Of a stretch of 64,000 nucleotides of DNA, positions 19,806-30,766 are shown piece by piece. Position 1 is the first letter of the stretch. Every line of letters begins with the position of its first letter. Below the pieces are notes generated by a model. The model ran no database searches. It was not told the DNA's origin and worked only from the letters and a program-made list of their open reading frames with translations. The translations under genes and the position numbers were made by a program. Source of the DNA: Methylophaga sp. UBA3192 (GTDB lineage Bacteria; Pseudomonadota; Gammaproteobacteria; Nitrosococcales; Methylophagaceae); the NCBI GenBank assembly GCA_002363955.1, contig DEXE01000004.1, positions 124,001-188,000 on the forward strand. Direction: 5' to 3'.

Positions 19806-22800
19806 ATGGCAAGGTATTTTATTGACCACCCGGTCTTTGCCTGGGTTATATCCATTCTGATTATGTTTGCTGGTTTACTGGCAATTTTCGAATTACCGGT
19901 TTCACAATATCCGGAAGTTGCACCACCCTCAATTAATATTCGGGTGCAATATCCCGGTGCCGCGGCACAGACTCTGGAAAATACAGTCACTCAGGTCATT
20001 GAGCAGAATATGACCGGGCTGGACAATATGCTCTACATGTCATCAACCAGTGACTCCAGTGGTGTCGGTGAGATAACTATCACTTTTGAGCCAGGTACTG
20101 ATCCTGACATTGCTCAGGTACAGGTGCAGAACAAATTACAGGCAGCCATGCCGTTATTGCCTACCATTGTTCAGGAACAAGGTATTCGGGTAAACAAGGC
20201 CGGCCTTGGCTTTATGATGGTGGTGGGCTTTGTCTCATCCAACGGTCAGATGGATAAATATGATATTGCTGACTTTGTTGGCGGTACTATCCAGGAGCCA
20301 CTTAGCCGGGTTAATGGTGTTGGCCAGATTCAGATTTTCGGTTCACAGTACGCGATGCGGATCTGGCTGAATGCAGACAGTATGGCGCATTACAGTTTAA
20401 CCAGTGATGATGTAGTGAGTGCCATTCAGGCACAAAATGTACAGATCGCTGCAGGTGAATTAGGCGGCGCTCCGGCCATTCCCGGCCAGCAAATCAGTGC
20501 CAGTCTGATCGTCCAGACTCAACTTGAAACCCCGGAACAATTTGGCAATATCCTGTTACGCGTCAATGAGGATGGCTCACAGATCCGCATGGCGGATATT
20601 GCGCGGATTGAACTGGGTGGTGAAAACTACCAGTTTGAAACCGAATACAACCGCCAGACCGCTACCGGCTTAGCGGTAACACTGGCTTCAGGGGCCAATG
20701 CCCTGGATACAGCACAAGGGGTTCGGGACCGCCTGGCAGAACTGGAACCTTTCTTTCCCCAGGGATTGAAAACAGTGTATCCGTATGACACCACGCCGTT
20801 TGTAAAATTATCGATTCAAAGCGTTGTCACCACACTGGTTGAAGCCATTATTCTGGTGTTTCTGGTGATGTATCTCTTTTTACAGAACCTGCGCGCCACC
20901 CTGATACCGACTATTGCGGTACCAGTAGTGCTATTGGGTACTTTCGGCATTCTCTATGCCTTTGGCTTTTCAATAAACACCTTAACCATGTTCGGTATGG
21001 TACTGGCGATTGGTCTGCTGGTGGATGATGCCATTGTTGTGGTCGAAAACGTTGAGCGTGTCATGCATGAAGATGGCCTGTCACCAAGAGAGGCCACGCG
21101 TAAGTCGATGGGACAGATCACTGGCGCACTGGTAGGTATCGCCCTGGTGGTCTCGGCCGTATTTATTCCAATGGCTTTCTTTGGAGGGTCCACCGGGGTT
21201 ATCTACCGGCAATTCTCCATTACTGTCGTATCAGCAATGGCGTTATCGGTATTGGTTGCTTTAACGCTGACTCCAGCACTATGTGCCACCCTATTAAAAC
21301 CTGTGGATCCGGCCCATTATCAAAAGCGGGGATTTTTCGGCTGGTTTAACCGTGGCTTCGACAGAATGAGTAACGGGTATCAGAGCAGTGTGCGACATAT
21401 TCTGACCAGAATGGGTCGCTATGCACTGTTGTACTTAATCATAGTCGGATTGCTGGCTTTTCTGTTTACCAAGTTGCCAGGCGCATTCCTGCCGGATGAA
21501 GATCAAGGTATTTTATTCAATCAAATGACCTTGCCGGCGAATGCTTCCAAAGAACGATCCATTGAAGTGATGAATCAGATTGAAGATTACTTCTTGGATG
21601 AAGAGGCAGAAAATGTGGATTCTGTATTTTCCGTCATCGGCTTCAGCTTTGCCGGGCGGGGCCAAAATAATGGTATCGCGTTTGTGAATATGAAAGACTG
21701 GGATGAACGACCACGTGATGATCAGCATGTACAACAGGTCGCTGGTCGGGCAATGGGTTTTTTCAGCCAGATTAAGGATGCAATGGCGTTTCCGTTTGTT
21801 CCACCTCCTATTATTGAACTTGGCACCGCGAGTGGCTTTAACCTGCAATTAAAAGACATCGGTGGCGTGGGCCATGATGCGTTAATGAATGCCCGCAATC
21901 AATTTCTGGGTATGGCTGCACAGGACAGTCGCTTGATGGGCGTGCGGCCAAATGGTCAGGAAGATACTCCTCAATTCAAGATCGATATCGATCATGAAAA
22001 GGCTGCCGCTTTCGGGGTGTCTTTGGCTGAAATTAACCGCACTTTCAGTAGTGTGTGGGCCCCCAGATATGTCAATGATTTTATTGACAACCAACGCGTC
22101 AAAAAGGTTTATATTCAAGGTGATGCCCCCTTCAGGATGATGCCTGAAGATGTGGGGAACTGGTATGTACGTAATAATGCCGGTGAAATGGTACCTTTAT
22201 CAGCCGTCACCAGCGGACGCTGGATCGATGGTTCGCCAAGACTTGAGCGTTACAACGGTGTTTCGTCTCGCAATATTCAGGGGGAAGGCGCTCCTGGCGT
22301 CAGCTCCGGTGATGCCATGCTGGCAGTGGAAGAGATCATAAATCAACTTCCTGATGGCATCGGTTATGAATGGACAGGTATTTCCCTTCAGGAAAAACAA
22401 TCCGGTAATCAGGCTCCGATGCTGTATGGCATTTCCATACTGGTGGTATTTTTATGCCTTGCTGCATTGTATGAAAGCTGGACAGTCCCCTTCTCTGTCA
22501 TGCTGGTTGTGCCTCTGGGAATAATCGGCGCTGTGTTGTTTGCCATAGGCCGCGGCCTGTCCAATGACGTGTATTTCCAGGTTGGCCTGTTAACGACGAT
22601 AGGCCTGTCCTCCCGTAACGCCATTCTGATTGTTGAGTTCGCTAAAACCTTATACGAAGACGGCATGTCATTAGTGGATGCTACGCTGGAAGCGGTACGT
22701 ATGAGGTTACGCCCCATCGCCATGACCGCGTTAACCTTCATGCTGGGAGTTACGCCATTAATGCTCAGCACCGGTGCAGGTTCTGCCAGCCAGAATGCCA

Positions 22801-22952
22801 TCGGCACCGGGGTGTTTGGCGGCATGGTAACCGCTACAGGACTGGCCATATTCTTTGTCCCAATGTTTTTTGTGCTGGTTTTTACATTAGCCAGCAAGAT
22901 AACCGGTAAAACACCTGCCAAACAGCAGGTTTCTCAAGGAGAATCGGCATGA
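19806..22952 (+). CDS. HAE1-type RND multidrug efflux permease
   Basis: A 1048-residue inner-membrane proton/drug antiporter of the AcrB/MexB class, with full-length layout: 12 membrane segments and two large periplasmic loops. The N-terminus [18 protein letters not shown] is typical. The proton-relay aspartates fall at D407/D408 in [14 protein letters not shown], the same numbers as in AcrB, and the second-half segment [14 protein letters not shown] is also present. Together with its adaptor and the outer-membrane channel it should pump hydrophobic and amphiphilic compounds out of the cell. It overlaps the next gene by 4 bp. Substrates are not predictable. Confidence 0.96.
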   Translation: MARYFIDHPVFAWVISILIMFAGLLAIFELPVSQYPEVAPPSINIRVQYPGAAAQTLENTVTQVIEQNMTGLDNMLYMSSTSDSSGVGEITITFEPGTDPDIAQVQVQNKLQAAMPLLPTIVQEQGIRVNKAGLGFMMVVGFVSSNGQMDKYDIADFVGGTIQEPLSRVNGVGQIQIFGSQYAMRIWLNADSMAHYSLTSDDVVSAIQAQNVQIAAGELGGAPAIPGQQISASLIVQTQLETPEQFGNILLRVNEDGSQIRMADIARIELGGENYQFETEYNRQTATGLAVTLASGANALDTAQGVRDRLAELEPFFPQGLKTVYPYDTTPFVKLSIQSVVTTLVEAIILVFLVMYLFLQNLRATLIPTIAVPVVLLGTFGILYAFGFSINTLTMFGMVLAIGLLVDDAIVVVENVERVMHEDGLSPREATRKSMGQITGALVGIALVVSAVFIPMAFFGGSTGVIYRQFSITVVSAMALSVLVALTLTPALCATLLKPVDPAHYQKRGFFGWFNRGFDRMSNGYQSSVRHILTRMGRYALLYLIIVGLLAFLFTKLPGAFLPDEDQGILFNQMTLPANASKERSIEVMNQIEDYFLDEEAENVDSVFSVIGFSFAGRGQNNGIAFVNMKDWDERPRDDQHVQQVAGRAMGFFSQIKDAMAFPFVPPPIIELGTASGFNLQLKDIGGVGHDALMNARNQFLGMAAQDSRLMGVRPNGQEDTPQFKIDIDHEKAAAFGVSLAEINRTFSSVWAPRYVNDFIDNQRVKKVYIQGDAPFRMMPEDVGNWYVRNNAGEMVPLSAVTSGRWIDGSPRLERYNGVSSRNIQGEGAPGVSSGDAMLAVEEIINQLPDGIGYEWTGISLQEKQSGNQAPMLYGISILVVFLCLAALYESWTVPFSVMLVVPLGIIGAVLFAIGRGLSNDVYFQVGLLTTIGLSSRNAILIVEFAKTLYEDGMSLVDATLEAVRMRLRPIAMTALTFMLGVTPLMLSTGAGSASQNAIGTGVFGGMVTATGLAIFFVPMFFVLVFTLASKITGKTPAKQQVSQGESA

Positions 22953-24391
22953 ATGCCAAATTGAAACTGATTTCTGTAATAACACTATCGGCTGCGCTGG
23001 GTGCCTGCTCGATGATTCCTGATTATCAACGTCCAGCCAATCCAGTGATGCTGGAAAGCAGTGAATCGATTGTCAATGCTTCTTTGGCTGCTGATACAGG
23101 CTGGCAGGAGTTTTATCAGGACAAACAGCTACAACAATTAATTGCATTGTCTCTGGAAAATAATCGTAATTTACGCGCCACCATTTTCCAGGTTGAGCAG
23201 CTTCGGGCGCAGTACAAAATTCAACGTGCCGAACGGTTGCCAGCGGTTGATGGCACTGCCAGTGCCACACGTCAACGAGTACCTGAAGGTGTTAGCTCCG
23301 GCAGCCAGGCTATTGGCGGTGGTGGTATTTATGAAGAATACCAAATTGGTGTCGGAATCTCGGCCTGGGAAATAGACTTTTTTGGCCGGATTGACAGTTT
23401 ACAGCAAGCCGCCCTGGAACAGTTTCTTGCCAGTGAAGCCAGTCGTAAAAGCATTCAATTGACATTGGTTTCTGAAGTGGCTGATGCCTGGTTCAGCTGG
23501 CAGGCAACCATTGCCCAGCTGGAGTTCTCACGCTCAACCCGCGAAGCCCGGGAAGAAAGTTATGAGCTGATTAACAAACGATTTGAATCAGGCCTGGCCT
23601 CGGAACTTGCATTAAGGCAGGCGGAAACAGCTTTGCATGAAGCCCGAATTGCCGAATCACGCTACCAGCAACAGGCCAATCAGAACTTTACCGCACTGGA
23701 ATTATTAGTCGGTCAAACATTGGACCGCCAGCAATGGACGGCTAAATGGGGAGAAGATGTACATACATTACAGGACTTACCGGTGAATTTATCTTCCGAA
23801 GTATTACTGTCAAGACCTGATGTGATGCAGGCGGAACATCAACTCAAAGCCGCCAATGCCAACATTGGTGCTGCAAGAGCCGCTTTCTTCCCACGAATCA
23901 GTCTGGCGGCGGCTATTGGTCTTGGCGGCTCAACACCTTCTGATTTAACTAACTCAGGAAGTCGGCTCTGGCAAATTTCACCACAATTATCACTACCGCT
24001 GCTTGATTGGGGAGTTAACGATGCCAACCTGGATGTAGCCGAACTGCAAAAAGATATTAATATCGCGCGTTATCAGGAAACGATCCAGCAGGCATTCAAA
24101 GAAGTGCTGGATGAAATGCAGGCAAGGCAAACGCTTGATGCGCAACTTAATGCACAACAGGATTTGACCAAAGCCACTGGTCGCAGCCTGCAGTTAGCTG
24201 AAATCCGTTATGACGCCGGTGTAGACAGCTATCTGGAAGTTCTGGATGCGCAGCGCAGTCATATTGATGCCCAATTAGCCCAAATTGATACTCAACTGGC
24301 GCGTTTACGAAATCAATTAACACTGTACAAGGCATTGGGCGGCGGCTTGAAAGCCTACTCCGGTGAGGTGATTGAACCGGCAACGCCCTGA
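22949..24391 (+). CDS. RND efflux outer-membrane factor (NodT/OprM family)
   Basis: A 480-residue TolC-like outer-membrane lipoprotein with a lipobox signal peptide ([13 protein letters not shown], Cys at about 20). It has two OEP repeats of long helices; family stretches are WWREFYQD-like [26 protein letters not shown] and [32 protein letters not shown] (shown in part). It forms the exit duct of the tripartite pump. The ATGA overlap with the pump gene shows it belongs to the tetR-controlled operon, of which it is the last gene. Confidence 0.95.
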   Translation: MNAKLKLISVITLSAALGACSMIPDYQRPANPVMLESSESIVNASLAADTGWQEFYQDKQLQQLIALSLENNRNLRATIFQVEQLRAQYKIQRAERLPAVDGTASATRQRVPEGVSSGSQAIGGGGIYEEYQIGVGISAWEIDFFGRIDSLQQAALEQFLASEASRKSIQLTLVSEVADAWFSWQATIAQLEFSRSTREAREESYELINKRFESGLASELALRQAETALHEARIAESRYQQQANQNFTALELLVGQTLDRQQWTAKWGEDVHTLQDLPVNLSSEVLLSRPDVMQAEHQLKAANANIGAARAAFFPRISLAAAIGLGGSTPSDLTNSGSRLWQISPQLSLPLLDWGVNDANLDVAELQKDINIARYQETIQQAFKEVLDEMQARQTLDAQLNAQQDLTKATGRSLQLAEIRYDAGVDSYLEVLDAQRSHIDAQLAQIDTQLARLRNQLTLYKALGGGLKAYSGEVIEPATP

Positions 24392-24471
24392 AAAGAGTTG
24401 GTTCAATACCATGCTTATCGTTTATGCTAGAGGAGAGTTACTTGATATCACACTAGCAAAGGAGCAACAAA

Positions 24472-24651
24472 ATGGGTGTTGAAGTTGGCGGCCTTTTAGG
24501 TCTTATTTGGCTGATCATCATCATTTGGGCTATTCTTAAAGTGGCCAAAAGTGGTGCCGGTACGTTAGCAAAAGTGTTATGGATTTTAATATTATTGTTC
24601 TTCCCGGTAGTCGGCCTGATCATCTGGTTCTTTCTCGGACCTAAAGGCTAG
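24472..24651 (+). CDS. Small PLDc_N-like two-helix membrane protein
   Basis: A 59-residue protein, shorter than automatic gene finders often accept. It has two hydrophobic helices (about 7-24 and 34-52) separated by KVAKSGAGTLAKV and ends in IIWFFLGPKG. This is the pattern of the PLDc_N domain, the membrane anchor of cardiolipin synthases that also occurs alone in tiny proteins. AAAGGAG lies 8 bases upstream of the ATG and a clear terminator follows, which supports a real gene. Function is unknown. Confidence 0.82.
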   Translation: MGVEVGGLLGLIWLIIIIWAILKVAKSGAGTLAKVLWILILLFFPVVGLIIWFFLGPKG

Positions 24652-24660
24652 ACAGTTATC

Positions 24661-24699
24661 TCACCACACAAACCAAAATCAGTTTGTGTGGTGATTTTC
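24661..24699 (+). terminator. Intrinsic terminator after the small membrane protein
   Basis: A perfect 13-base stem (tcaccacacaaac at 24661-24673 with gtttgtgtggtga at 24682-24694) and an 8-base loop, followed by TTTTCT. It starts 9 bases after the stop codon. Confidence 0.9.
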
Positions 24700-24845
24700 T
24701 GTACTATCTATACGGCATGCAATATGCCGATAATGTAATATTTTCTGAACATTTTGCATTGTCAGTCAGAGACCATAACGGCCATAAAGCACATAATATT
24801 GCATGACTTATGTGATTCTTCGGAGTCCAAAAAGGGAGCTTGATC

Positions 24846-26903
24846 ATGCAGCAAAGCAAGTCATCGAAAATTCCATCCACCATATTAGTACCCGTTTTTG
24901 TACCCGCCGTTGTTATCGCCTTATTGCTGGTCATCGGGACTATCAGTAATCCGGAGTTAGCCGGTGAAGCCTTTGCTACGACACTCAATTATCTGACCAA
25001 AACATTCGGCTGGTTTTATATGCTGGCGGTCGCTTTCTTTCTGGTATTTATTGTGACGGTGGCGATTTCAAGTTGGGGGAAAACCAAATTAGGCCCTGAT
25101 CATGCCGAGCCGCAATACAGTTTTCCGGCCTGGTTTGCCATGTTGTTTTCTGCGGGTTACGGCATAGCATTATTATTTTTTGGTGTGGCAGAACCGGTGC
25201 TGCATTATGCCTCACCTCCTCAAGGCGCGCCTGAAACCGTTGATGCGGCCAAACAGGCAATGCAAATCGCCTTTTTTCACTGGGGTTTTCATATCTGGGC
25301 CATTTATGGCCTGACCGGTCTGGTATTAGCGTATTTCGCTTTTCGCCATGGACTGCCTTTGTCTATGCGCTCCGCACTTTATCCACTGATTGGGGAACGA
25401 ATTTATGGTCCCATTGGCCATACTGTTGATGTCATTGCCATTCTCGGCACCTTATTTGGTATTGCCACCACCCTCGGGCTTTCGGTTGCCCAGATAAACG
25501 CCGGCATGAACTATTTATGGCCCAGCATACCGGTCAGTACCTTTGTACAGGTGGTCACCATAGCCGGGATTACCATGCTGGCAATTCTGTCTGTAGTAGC
25601 TGGACTGGATAAAGGTGTTAAACGTCTTTCTATCGTTAATATGGTGTTGGCTCTGGCACTAATGCTGTTTGTCTTTATCGCTGGACCAAGCATTGTGATT
25701 CTGGAGACTTTTCTGCAGAACACCGGCAGTTATCTTAACAATATTGTTGAACGGACTTTTAATCTGCAGGCCTATACTCGCAGTGACTGGATTGGAAACT
25801 GGACCCTTTTCATCTTTGGCTGGACTATTGCCTGGGCGCCCTTTGTCGGATTATTTATTGCCAAAATAAGCCGTGGCCGAACCATTCGCCAGTTTGTATT
25901 CGGGGTGTTACTGGTGCCAACCATTTTCACTTTTATCTGGTTCTCGATTTTTGGTGATACAGCTCTGAACATGATCATGAATCAGGGATACACCGCCCTG
26001 ATTACCGAAGTGCAGAATGACACAGCCATTGCACTATTCAAGCTATACGAGCGTTTACCTCTGACCTCAATCGTGTCCTTTATTACCGTCATTTTGATTA
26101 TGACCTTCTTTGTCACTTCTTCTGACTCGGGTTCATTGGTTATCGATTCTTTAGCCTCTGGTGGCGCCAGTAACACACCGGTCTGGCAACGTGTATTCTG
26201 GGCAACGTTAGAGGGACTGGTTGCCGCTGCTTTGTTAATCGCCGGGGGCTTAAGTGCCTTACAGACCATGAGTATTACCAGCGCCTTGCCATTTGCCATC
26301 ATTATGGTGCTGGCGGCAATTGGTATGTGGCGGGCACTGTCCATTGAGGGTCATCGTGAAGCAAGCCTGTCCGCCTACATGCATAGTTCGCAGCATAAAC
26401 CGGGCAACTGGAAAAAGCGTCTGGCCGGGTTAATTCACTATCCGGATTATCAACAGGTCGCTGATTTTATTAAAAACACAGCTTATCCGGCGATGCAAAA
26501 TGTTGAAACGGTTTTACGTGACAAAGGTTGGCCTGTAAGTGTATTTTTTGATGATACTCAGCACCGTGCCTATATTGAGGTTGTGCGTGATGAAGAACTC
26601 GATTTTATTTATGAGATCCGGATGCGGGGTTATGCCATGCCGACATTTGCCTATCCGCAAATGGCAAGCAACGAGGACGGTGATAAACGCTATTACCGAG
26701 CGGAAATATTCATGCGCCGAGGCGGTGCTGCCTACGATATCTTCAACTGTGATCAGCAGGAGGTCATTGATGACATTCTGAATCAGTTTGAAAAATACCT
26801 GCATTTTATTCACATCTCTCCGGGGATCCTGCCCTGGAAAATGCAGGAGCATGATGACATGCTTAATGAGCAGGGTGAGCTGAATGATGAACGGTTAAAA
26901 TAA
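24846..26903 (+). CDS. BCCT family choline/betaine-type transporter
   Basis: A 685-residue transporter with about 12 membrane segments and a C-terminal cytoplasmic domain of roughly 170 residues, as in BetT. The BCCT signature GWTIAWAPFVGLFIAKISRG is present, followed by GDTALNM. The aromatic-rich segment FFHWGFHIWAIYG lines the substrate path in the family. Substrates are choline, betaine, carnitine or related compounds, imported as osmoprotectants or carbon and nitrogen sources. A TTG six bases upstream is also in frame, but GGGAG at 24834-24838 is spaced 7 bases from the ATG at 24846, so the ATG is preferred. No bet genes are adjacent. Confidence 0.92.
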   Translation: MQQSKSSKIPSTILVPVFVPAVVIALLLVIGTISNPELAGEAFATTLNYLTKTFGWFYMLAVAFFLVFIVTVAISSWGKTKLGPDHAEPQYSFPAWFAMLFSAGYGIALLFFGVAEPVLHYASPPQGAPETVDAAKQAMQIAFFHWGFHIWAIYGLTGLVLAYFAFRHGLPLSMRSALYPLIGERIYGPIGHTVDVIAILGTLFGIATTLGLSVAQINAGMNYLWPSIPVSTFVQVVTIAGITMLAILSVVAGLDKGVKRLSIVNMVLALALMLFVFIAGPSIVILETFLQNTGSYLNNIVERTFNLQAYTRSDWIGNWTLFIFGWTIAWAPFVGLFIAKISRGRTIRQFVFGVLLVPTIFTFIWFSIFGDTALNMIMNQGYTALITEVQNDTAIALFKLYERLPLTSIVSFITVILIMTFFVTSSDSGSLVIDSLASGGASNTPVWQRVFWATLEGLVAAALLIAGGLSALQTMSITSALPFAIIMVLAAIGMWRALSIEGHREASLSAYMHSSQHKPGNWKKRLAGLIHYPDYQQVADFIKNTAYPAMQNVETVLRDKGWPVSVFFDDTQHRAYIEVVRDEELDFIYEIRMRGYAMPTFAYPQMASNEDGDKRYYRAEIFMRRGGAAYDIFNCDQQEVIDDILNQFEKYLHFIHISPGILPWKMQEHDDMLNEQGELNDERLK

Positions 26904-26920
26904 TCTGCTTAGGTAAACAT

Positions 26921-26953
26921 AACTCACTCTGGCTTCAGCTGGAGTGAGTTTTT
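26921..26953 (+). terminator. Intrinsic terminator after the BCCT gene
   Basis: A perfect 9-base stem (aactcactc at 26921-26929 with gagtgagtt at 26942-26950) followed by TTT. It sits in the short convergent gap and touches the stop codon of the opposite-strand porin. Confidence 0.8.
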
Positions 26954-27992
26954 ACATATTCAGATCATAACGGAATCCCACCAGAAACAATTTGCCACCA
27001 CTGATCTCAGCATCAAAACCTTCCAGCCCAGCCTGTTTGGCAGTCATCGCGGCGGTTTCCTGCTCCTGATAAAATTCGGCAAACACACGTAAATCCTGAT
27101 TGATTCGATGATCTATACCAAGATGAATCACGGATTCACCATAAGCTTCAACATTGGCAAGCATGACTTTATAAGTATTTTTACCGTGATGATAAGCGCT
27201 ATAGAGATTTATTGCCTGTGCTTTATCACCATAAAAACTGTCTGGATTATCCGTATCGGTGATTTCATATTTAATTGCCATAGACCATTGTCCTTTTGCA
27301 TGAGACAACGTCACACCATATAACCGGTCTTTAAAGCCACTGGCATTCCCACGGTCATCCATCCCAATGGCCAGACGGGTTTCCCCCAGCTGATAACTGA
27401 CAACAGCCTGGATTCGTCGATCATCAATCCTTGAAGGTGAACGGATATTACCGTGACGTGTTGAGTAGGAACCCCCAAATCCAAAACCGTTCCACAGTGG
27501 ACTTTGATAGGCCAGCGTCTCTTTCACCCGAAAAGTCGTATAAGTCGCAAAGCCACTGTAAAAGCTGCTGAACTGATCTACTGGAAATGTAATGGCATTA
27601 TAGTAAGGCATCCACTGCTGACCTGCGGTTACTGTGCCGACACTGCTGGTCAGGCCAATCAGACCGACCCGGATATTTTCAGCCTTATTGCGGCCAACCT
27701 CTCCCTGGTCATACGAATCACGAAACCGAAAGTTAGCGCTATCAAAAGGCAGTTCCAGCTGGGTAAAAACCGATGTATCTTCAGAAAACTCATACGCCGC
27801 ATTAAAACCAACCCTTGAATAGGCATCACGAATACCACGATAAGCAGACATTGCTTGCTGATTATCCGGGCTCACCGCTTCCGCCTGCATTCTGATTGAA
27901 CTGTAAAAGTTATAATTGAAAGCGGGTTCATCGGCCTGTGCCCCAAAAGTGGCCACAATGTTAAGCCATAATATATTTGTGAATAATCTCAT
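26952..27992 (-). CDS. Outer-membrane porin, Gram-negative type
   Basis: A 346-residue protein with a signal peptide (MRLFTNILWLNIVATFGAQA) and alternating amphipathic beta strands. The pattern is that of 16-strand porins: GFNAAYEFSEDTSVFTQLEL, LIGLTSSVGTVTAGQQWMP, LRVFAEFYQEQ and the C-terminal LVGFRYDLNM. It should form a diffusion channel for small solutes. The substrate is unknown. The C-terminal residue is Met, where the family usually has Phe or Trp. It is divergent from a LysR regulator 369 bp away, which may control it. Confidence 0.85.
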   Translation of the reverse strand: MRLFTNILWLNIVATFGAQADEPAFNYNFYSSIRMQAEAVSPDNQQAMSAYRGIRDAYSRVGFNAAYEFSEDTSVFTQLELPFDSANFRFRDSYDQGEVGRNKAENIRVGLIGLTSSVGTVTAGQQWMPYYNAITFPVDQFSSFYSGFATYTTFRVKETLAYQSPLWNGFGFGGSYSTRHGNIRSPSRIDDRRIQAVVSYQLGETRLAIGMDDRGNASGFKDRLYGVTLSHAKGQWSMAIKYEITDTDNPDSFYGDKAQAINLYSAYHHGKNTYKVMLANVEAYGESVIHLGIDHRINQDLRVFAEFYQEQETAAMTAKQAGLEGFDAEISGGKLFLVGFRYDLNM

Positions 27993-28361
27993 CGCTCACT
28001 CCTTTGTCCTTACAGTCTGGCGACTAGACTTATATCTGGCAAACGACAAGCAGAAAATATCCCTTGAATTCAGGCAAAAAAAACCCGGTGTGCTTTGCAG
28101 CGACACCGGGAAAGGGCAAACAAACTATAAATAGGGAAACATTGAATAGCTTTTGGCTGTTAATTCACAGTATTAATCCTTTCTTAACCCAGCTTTGTTT
28201 AAGCTAAACCCACTAAAAATTTCGACACATTTCAATGATGGTGGAAATCCAGTTAATTCATTACAATGCTTATCACTTAATGCAAATGATATTGTTAATT
28301 ATTTGCATTTAAAAGAGCTTATTGATCAACATGCCGTTGCAAAAACCTGAACAGAGCGATT
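27993..28361. other. Intergenic region between porin and lysR
   Basis: A 369-bp AT-rich divergent region. It must hold the promoters of the porin (leftward) and lysR (rightward). The only clear structure is a strong hairpin at 28076-28110, oriented as a leftward terminator. Its right half has several AT-rich inverted stretches (for example TGCAAATGATATTGTTAATTATTTGCA around 28280, written here in part: tgcaaat...atttgca) that could bind the LysR protein. No small open reading frame stands out. Confidence 0.5.
28076..28110 (-). terminator. Leftward intrinsic terminator with no gene upstream of it
   Basis: A perfect 8-base GC-rich stem (cccggtgt at 28084-28091 with acaccggg at 28103-28110), preceded on the plus strand by eight A residues. 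Read on the minus strand it is a stem followed by eight T residues. It lies in the porin leader, 84 bp before the porin start. It would end a leftward transcript that begins between here and lysR, so it marks either an attenuator of the porin or the 3' end of a small RNA. Confidence 0.75.
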
Positions 28362-29279
28362 ATGAAAAACCGGATAGTTTTGCCAGATATGAGAGCCGTT
28401 AACGCCTTTGTTGAGATCACCCGATCCGGCAGTTTAACGTTTACCGCAGAGCAACTGGGTATTCCAAAATCAACATTAAGCAGACGTATCTCTCAACTTG
28501 AAGAACGGATAGGTCAAAAATTACTACGCCGGGAATCAAACCGCCTTATCCCCACTCAGGCAGGTCAGATATTTGCCGGTTATTGCCAGCAATTTATCGC
28601 TCTCGCACAACAAAGTCAGCTCGCACTGGATGCTCTGCAGATGGAGGTGAGCGGAGAACTCAATTTTACATTTCACAACGCGTTCAGTTGCAGCTGGCTT
28701 AGCGATAAAGTGGAATCATTAATGGCTGAGCACCCTAAATTACAGCTTAAAATGCGTACAGGTTTTAGTTTGCCCCTTGCAACCGATGGAGAATCGGTCA
28801 CCTTATGGTTGGGGGAAATCTCTGAAAGTGGTTTACGACATGAGTTTCTCGGTCAACTCTCTCAAGGTATCTATGCCAGCCCGGAATATTTACAACAAGC
28901 TGAAAAAATCAGTCATCCGCGCCAGCTATCTGAGCATGAATGGATTGATACACTGTCTCAATCAATGGATGAAATCATATTAAACCATACTCAGGGAAGC
29001 ACATTTAAATTAGCTGCAAGACCATCACGTCTTTCCGCGGATCAATTTGTGATACAGGCTGATGCGATCGCTCGTGAAAAGGGCTTGGGGTTTTATCCCG
29101 ACTGGTTGGTTGAAACAGCTTTGAATAAGCATTCAATCAAATTGCAACGCTGTCTGGCCGAATGGAATGGCCCCAGTCTGCCAATCTGGTTAATGTATCC
29201 CTACGGTCATTTGTCTCGACGCACCCGAATATTTATTGATCATTTAAAAAATAATCTTCCTGCAGCATGGAGTAACTGA
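28362..29279 (+). CDS. LysR family transcriptional regulator
   Basis: A 305-residue regulator. The N-terminal winged helix-turn-helix covers about residues 7-65 (AFVEITRSGSLTFTAEQLGI, then PKSTLSRRISQLEERIGQKL), followed by an effector-binding domain (about 90-300). This protein resembles the CrgA/AaeR-like group by its TFTAEQLGIPKSTLSRRI segment. It is divergent from the porin gene, the usual target position for a LysR regulator; the effector is unknown. The first in-frame ATG is used. Confidence 0.92.
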   Translation: MKNRIVLPDMRAVNAFVEITRSGSLTFTAEQLGIPKSTLSRRISQLEERIGQKLLRRESNRLIPTQAGQIFAGYCQQFIALAQQSQLALDALQMEVSGELNFTFHNAFSCSWLSDKVESLMAEHPKLQLKMRTGFSLPLATDGESVTLWLGEISESGLRHEFLGQLSQGIYASPEYLQQAEKISHPRQLSEHEWIDTLSQSMDEIILNHTQGSTFKLAARPSRLSADQFVIQADAIAREKGLGFYPDWLVETALNKHSIKLQRCLAEWNGPSLPIWLMYPYGHLSRRTRIFIDHLKNNLPAAWSN

Positions 29280-29344
29280 CCTTTCCAAGTCATTTAAATG
29301 CTTGAAGCCATACATGCATCGGCCTATTATTGAATAAAAAACAA

Positions 29345-30766
29345 ATGGTGTTATCAAGCATGACGCAATCTTCAAACAACGGCCAGCAGACACCTTCCTC
29401 TCTGACCCACAGCGAGTTGCTTAGACATTTACACGCCGTTTCACCTTACCTGCCTGGTTTTATTTACCAGCTTTGTCGAACACCTGACGGTCAATTTCAA
29501 TACACTTATACCAGTTCCAGACTGGAACAATTGTTTGGTGTAACCCAGCAACAGGTTGCTGAAGATGCCAACTTGTTACTAAAAATGATTCATCCAGATG
29601 ATTATCAGCGTGTTATTAATGAAAGCATTGAATGCGCTGAAACGGGCAGCGCATGGCACAGTGAATTCCGAATGCTTGTTAAAGGGGGTGAAACCATCTG
29701 GATTGAAGCCTACGACACACCGATACGTGAAACTGATGGCACTATTATCTGGACCGGCTACGGCAATGACATTACCCAACGCAAAAACTACGAAGCCGCT
29801 TTGAACAAAAGTGAGAATAAATTTCGAGCCTTTGTTGAAAATGCCAATGACATCATTTATTCGTTATCTCTGGACGGCATACTGACCTATGCCTCGCCCA
29901 ACTGGACAGAGATTCTGGGCCATCCGCTCAATGAAGTGATTGGCAGGCATTTCGAGCACTTTGTGCATCCTGATGATGTGCCTGCCTGTCATAGTTTTTT
30001 ACAACAGGTACGGCACAGCCGTCAAAAACACAGTGGCATCGAATACCGAATCAGACATTTACATGGTCACTGGTGCTGGCATCGCAGTAATGCAGCACCG
30101 TTATTTGATAAAAATGACATCGTTGACTCATACACCGGTATTGCCCGGGATATCACTGAACATAAACTGCTGATGCAGCGCATGTCACATATGGCGCATC
30201 ACGATACATTAACCGGTTTGCCAAACCGCGCCAGTTTTACCGAGCATTTGAATCAGGCCATCGTCTTAAGCCAGCGTGAAGAACAAGTCGTAGCCGTCTT
30301 ATTTCTGGATTTAGATAATTTCAAACCGGTCAATGATCAGCATGGACATGCCATTGGCGATTTATTATTGCAACAGGTGGCGAATCGTATACGCCAATGC
30401 CTGCGTGGCGCAGATGTGGTCGGACGCATTGGCGGTGATGAATTTGTCGTGCTGTTACAAAATGTTCATCATCTGGCGAATGCCCAGCAAACAGCAGAAA
30501 AAATCTGTGAATGTCTGAGCATCCCCTATGAGGTTGATGGCAAGATTCTGCATATCGGCGTCAGTATTGGCATTGCCTTATACCCACTGCATGGTAGTAA
30601 CGCCATGCAACTAGTCCGTTACGCTGATGAGGCAATGTACGAAGCCAAAAAAATGCCAGACCGAGTACAGGTATATGCCAGTCCTCCACTCGGAGTCGGC
30701 TCCACTAAACAAGAAGAACCTAACCAAGATGATCTTTCAGCAAAGTCGGCTGACGATCAGGGGTGA
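29345..30766 (+). CDS. PAS-PAS-GGDEF sensor diguanylate cyclase
   Basis: A soluble 473-residue protein with two PAS domains. The first (about 25-140) ends in [13 protein letters not shown], and the second (about 145-275) contains [23 protein letters not shown] and a PAC tail [14 protein letters not shown]-terminal GGDEF domain follows (about 285-450) with intact [11 protein letters not shown] (GGDEF at 363-367), so it should make cyclic di-GMP. No EAL domain and no membrane segment are present, so it senses a cytosolic signal. The start is uncertain: TTG 29330, ATG 29345 and ATG 29360 are in frame and none has a good ribosome-binding site. Its 3' end overlaps gloA on the other strand by 47 bp. 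Confidence 0.9.
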   Translation: MVLSSMTQSSNNGQQTPSSLTHSELLRHLHAVSPYLPGFIYQLCRTPDGQFQYTYTSSRLEQLFGVTQQQVAEDANLLLKMIHPDDYQRVINESIECAETGSAWHSEFRMLVKGGETIWIEAYDTPIRETDGTIIWTGYGNDITQRKNYEAALNKSENKFRAFVENANDIIYSLSLDGILTYASPNWTEILGHPLNEVIGRHFEHFVHPDDVPACHSFLQQVRHSRQKHSGIEYRIRHLHGHWCWHRSNAAPLFDKNDIVDSYTGIARDITEHKLLMQRMSHMAHHDTLTGLPNRASFTEHLNQAIVLSQREEQVVAVLFLDLDNFKPVNDQHGHAIGDLLLQQVANRIRQCLRGADVVGRIGGDEFVVLLQNVHHLANAQQTAEKICECLSIPYEVDGKILHIGVSIGIALYPLHGSNAMQLVRYADEAMYEAKKMPDRVQVYASPPLGVGSTKQEEPNQDDLSAKSADDQG

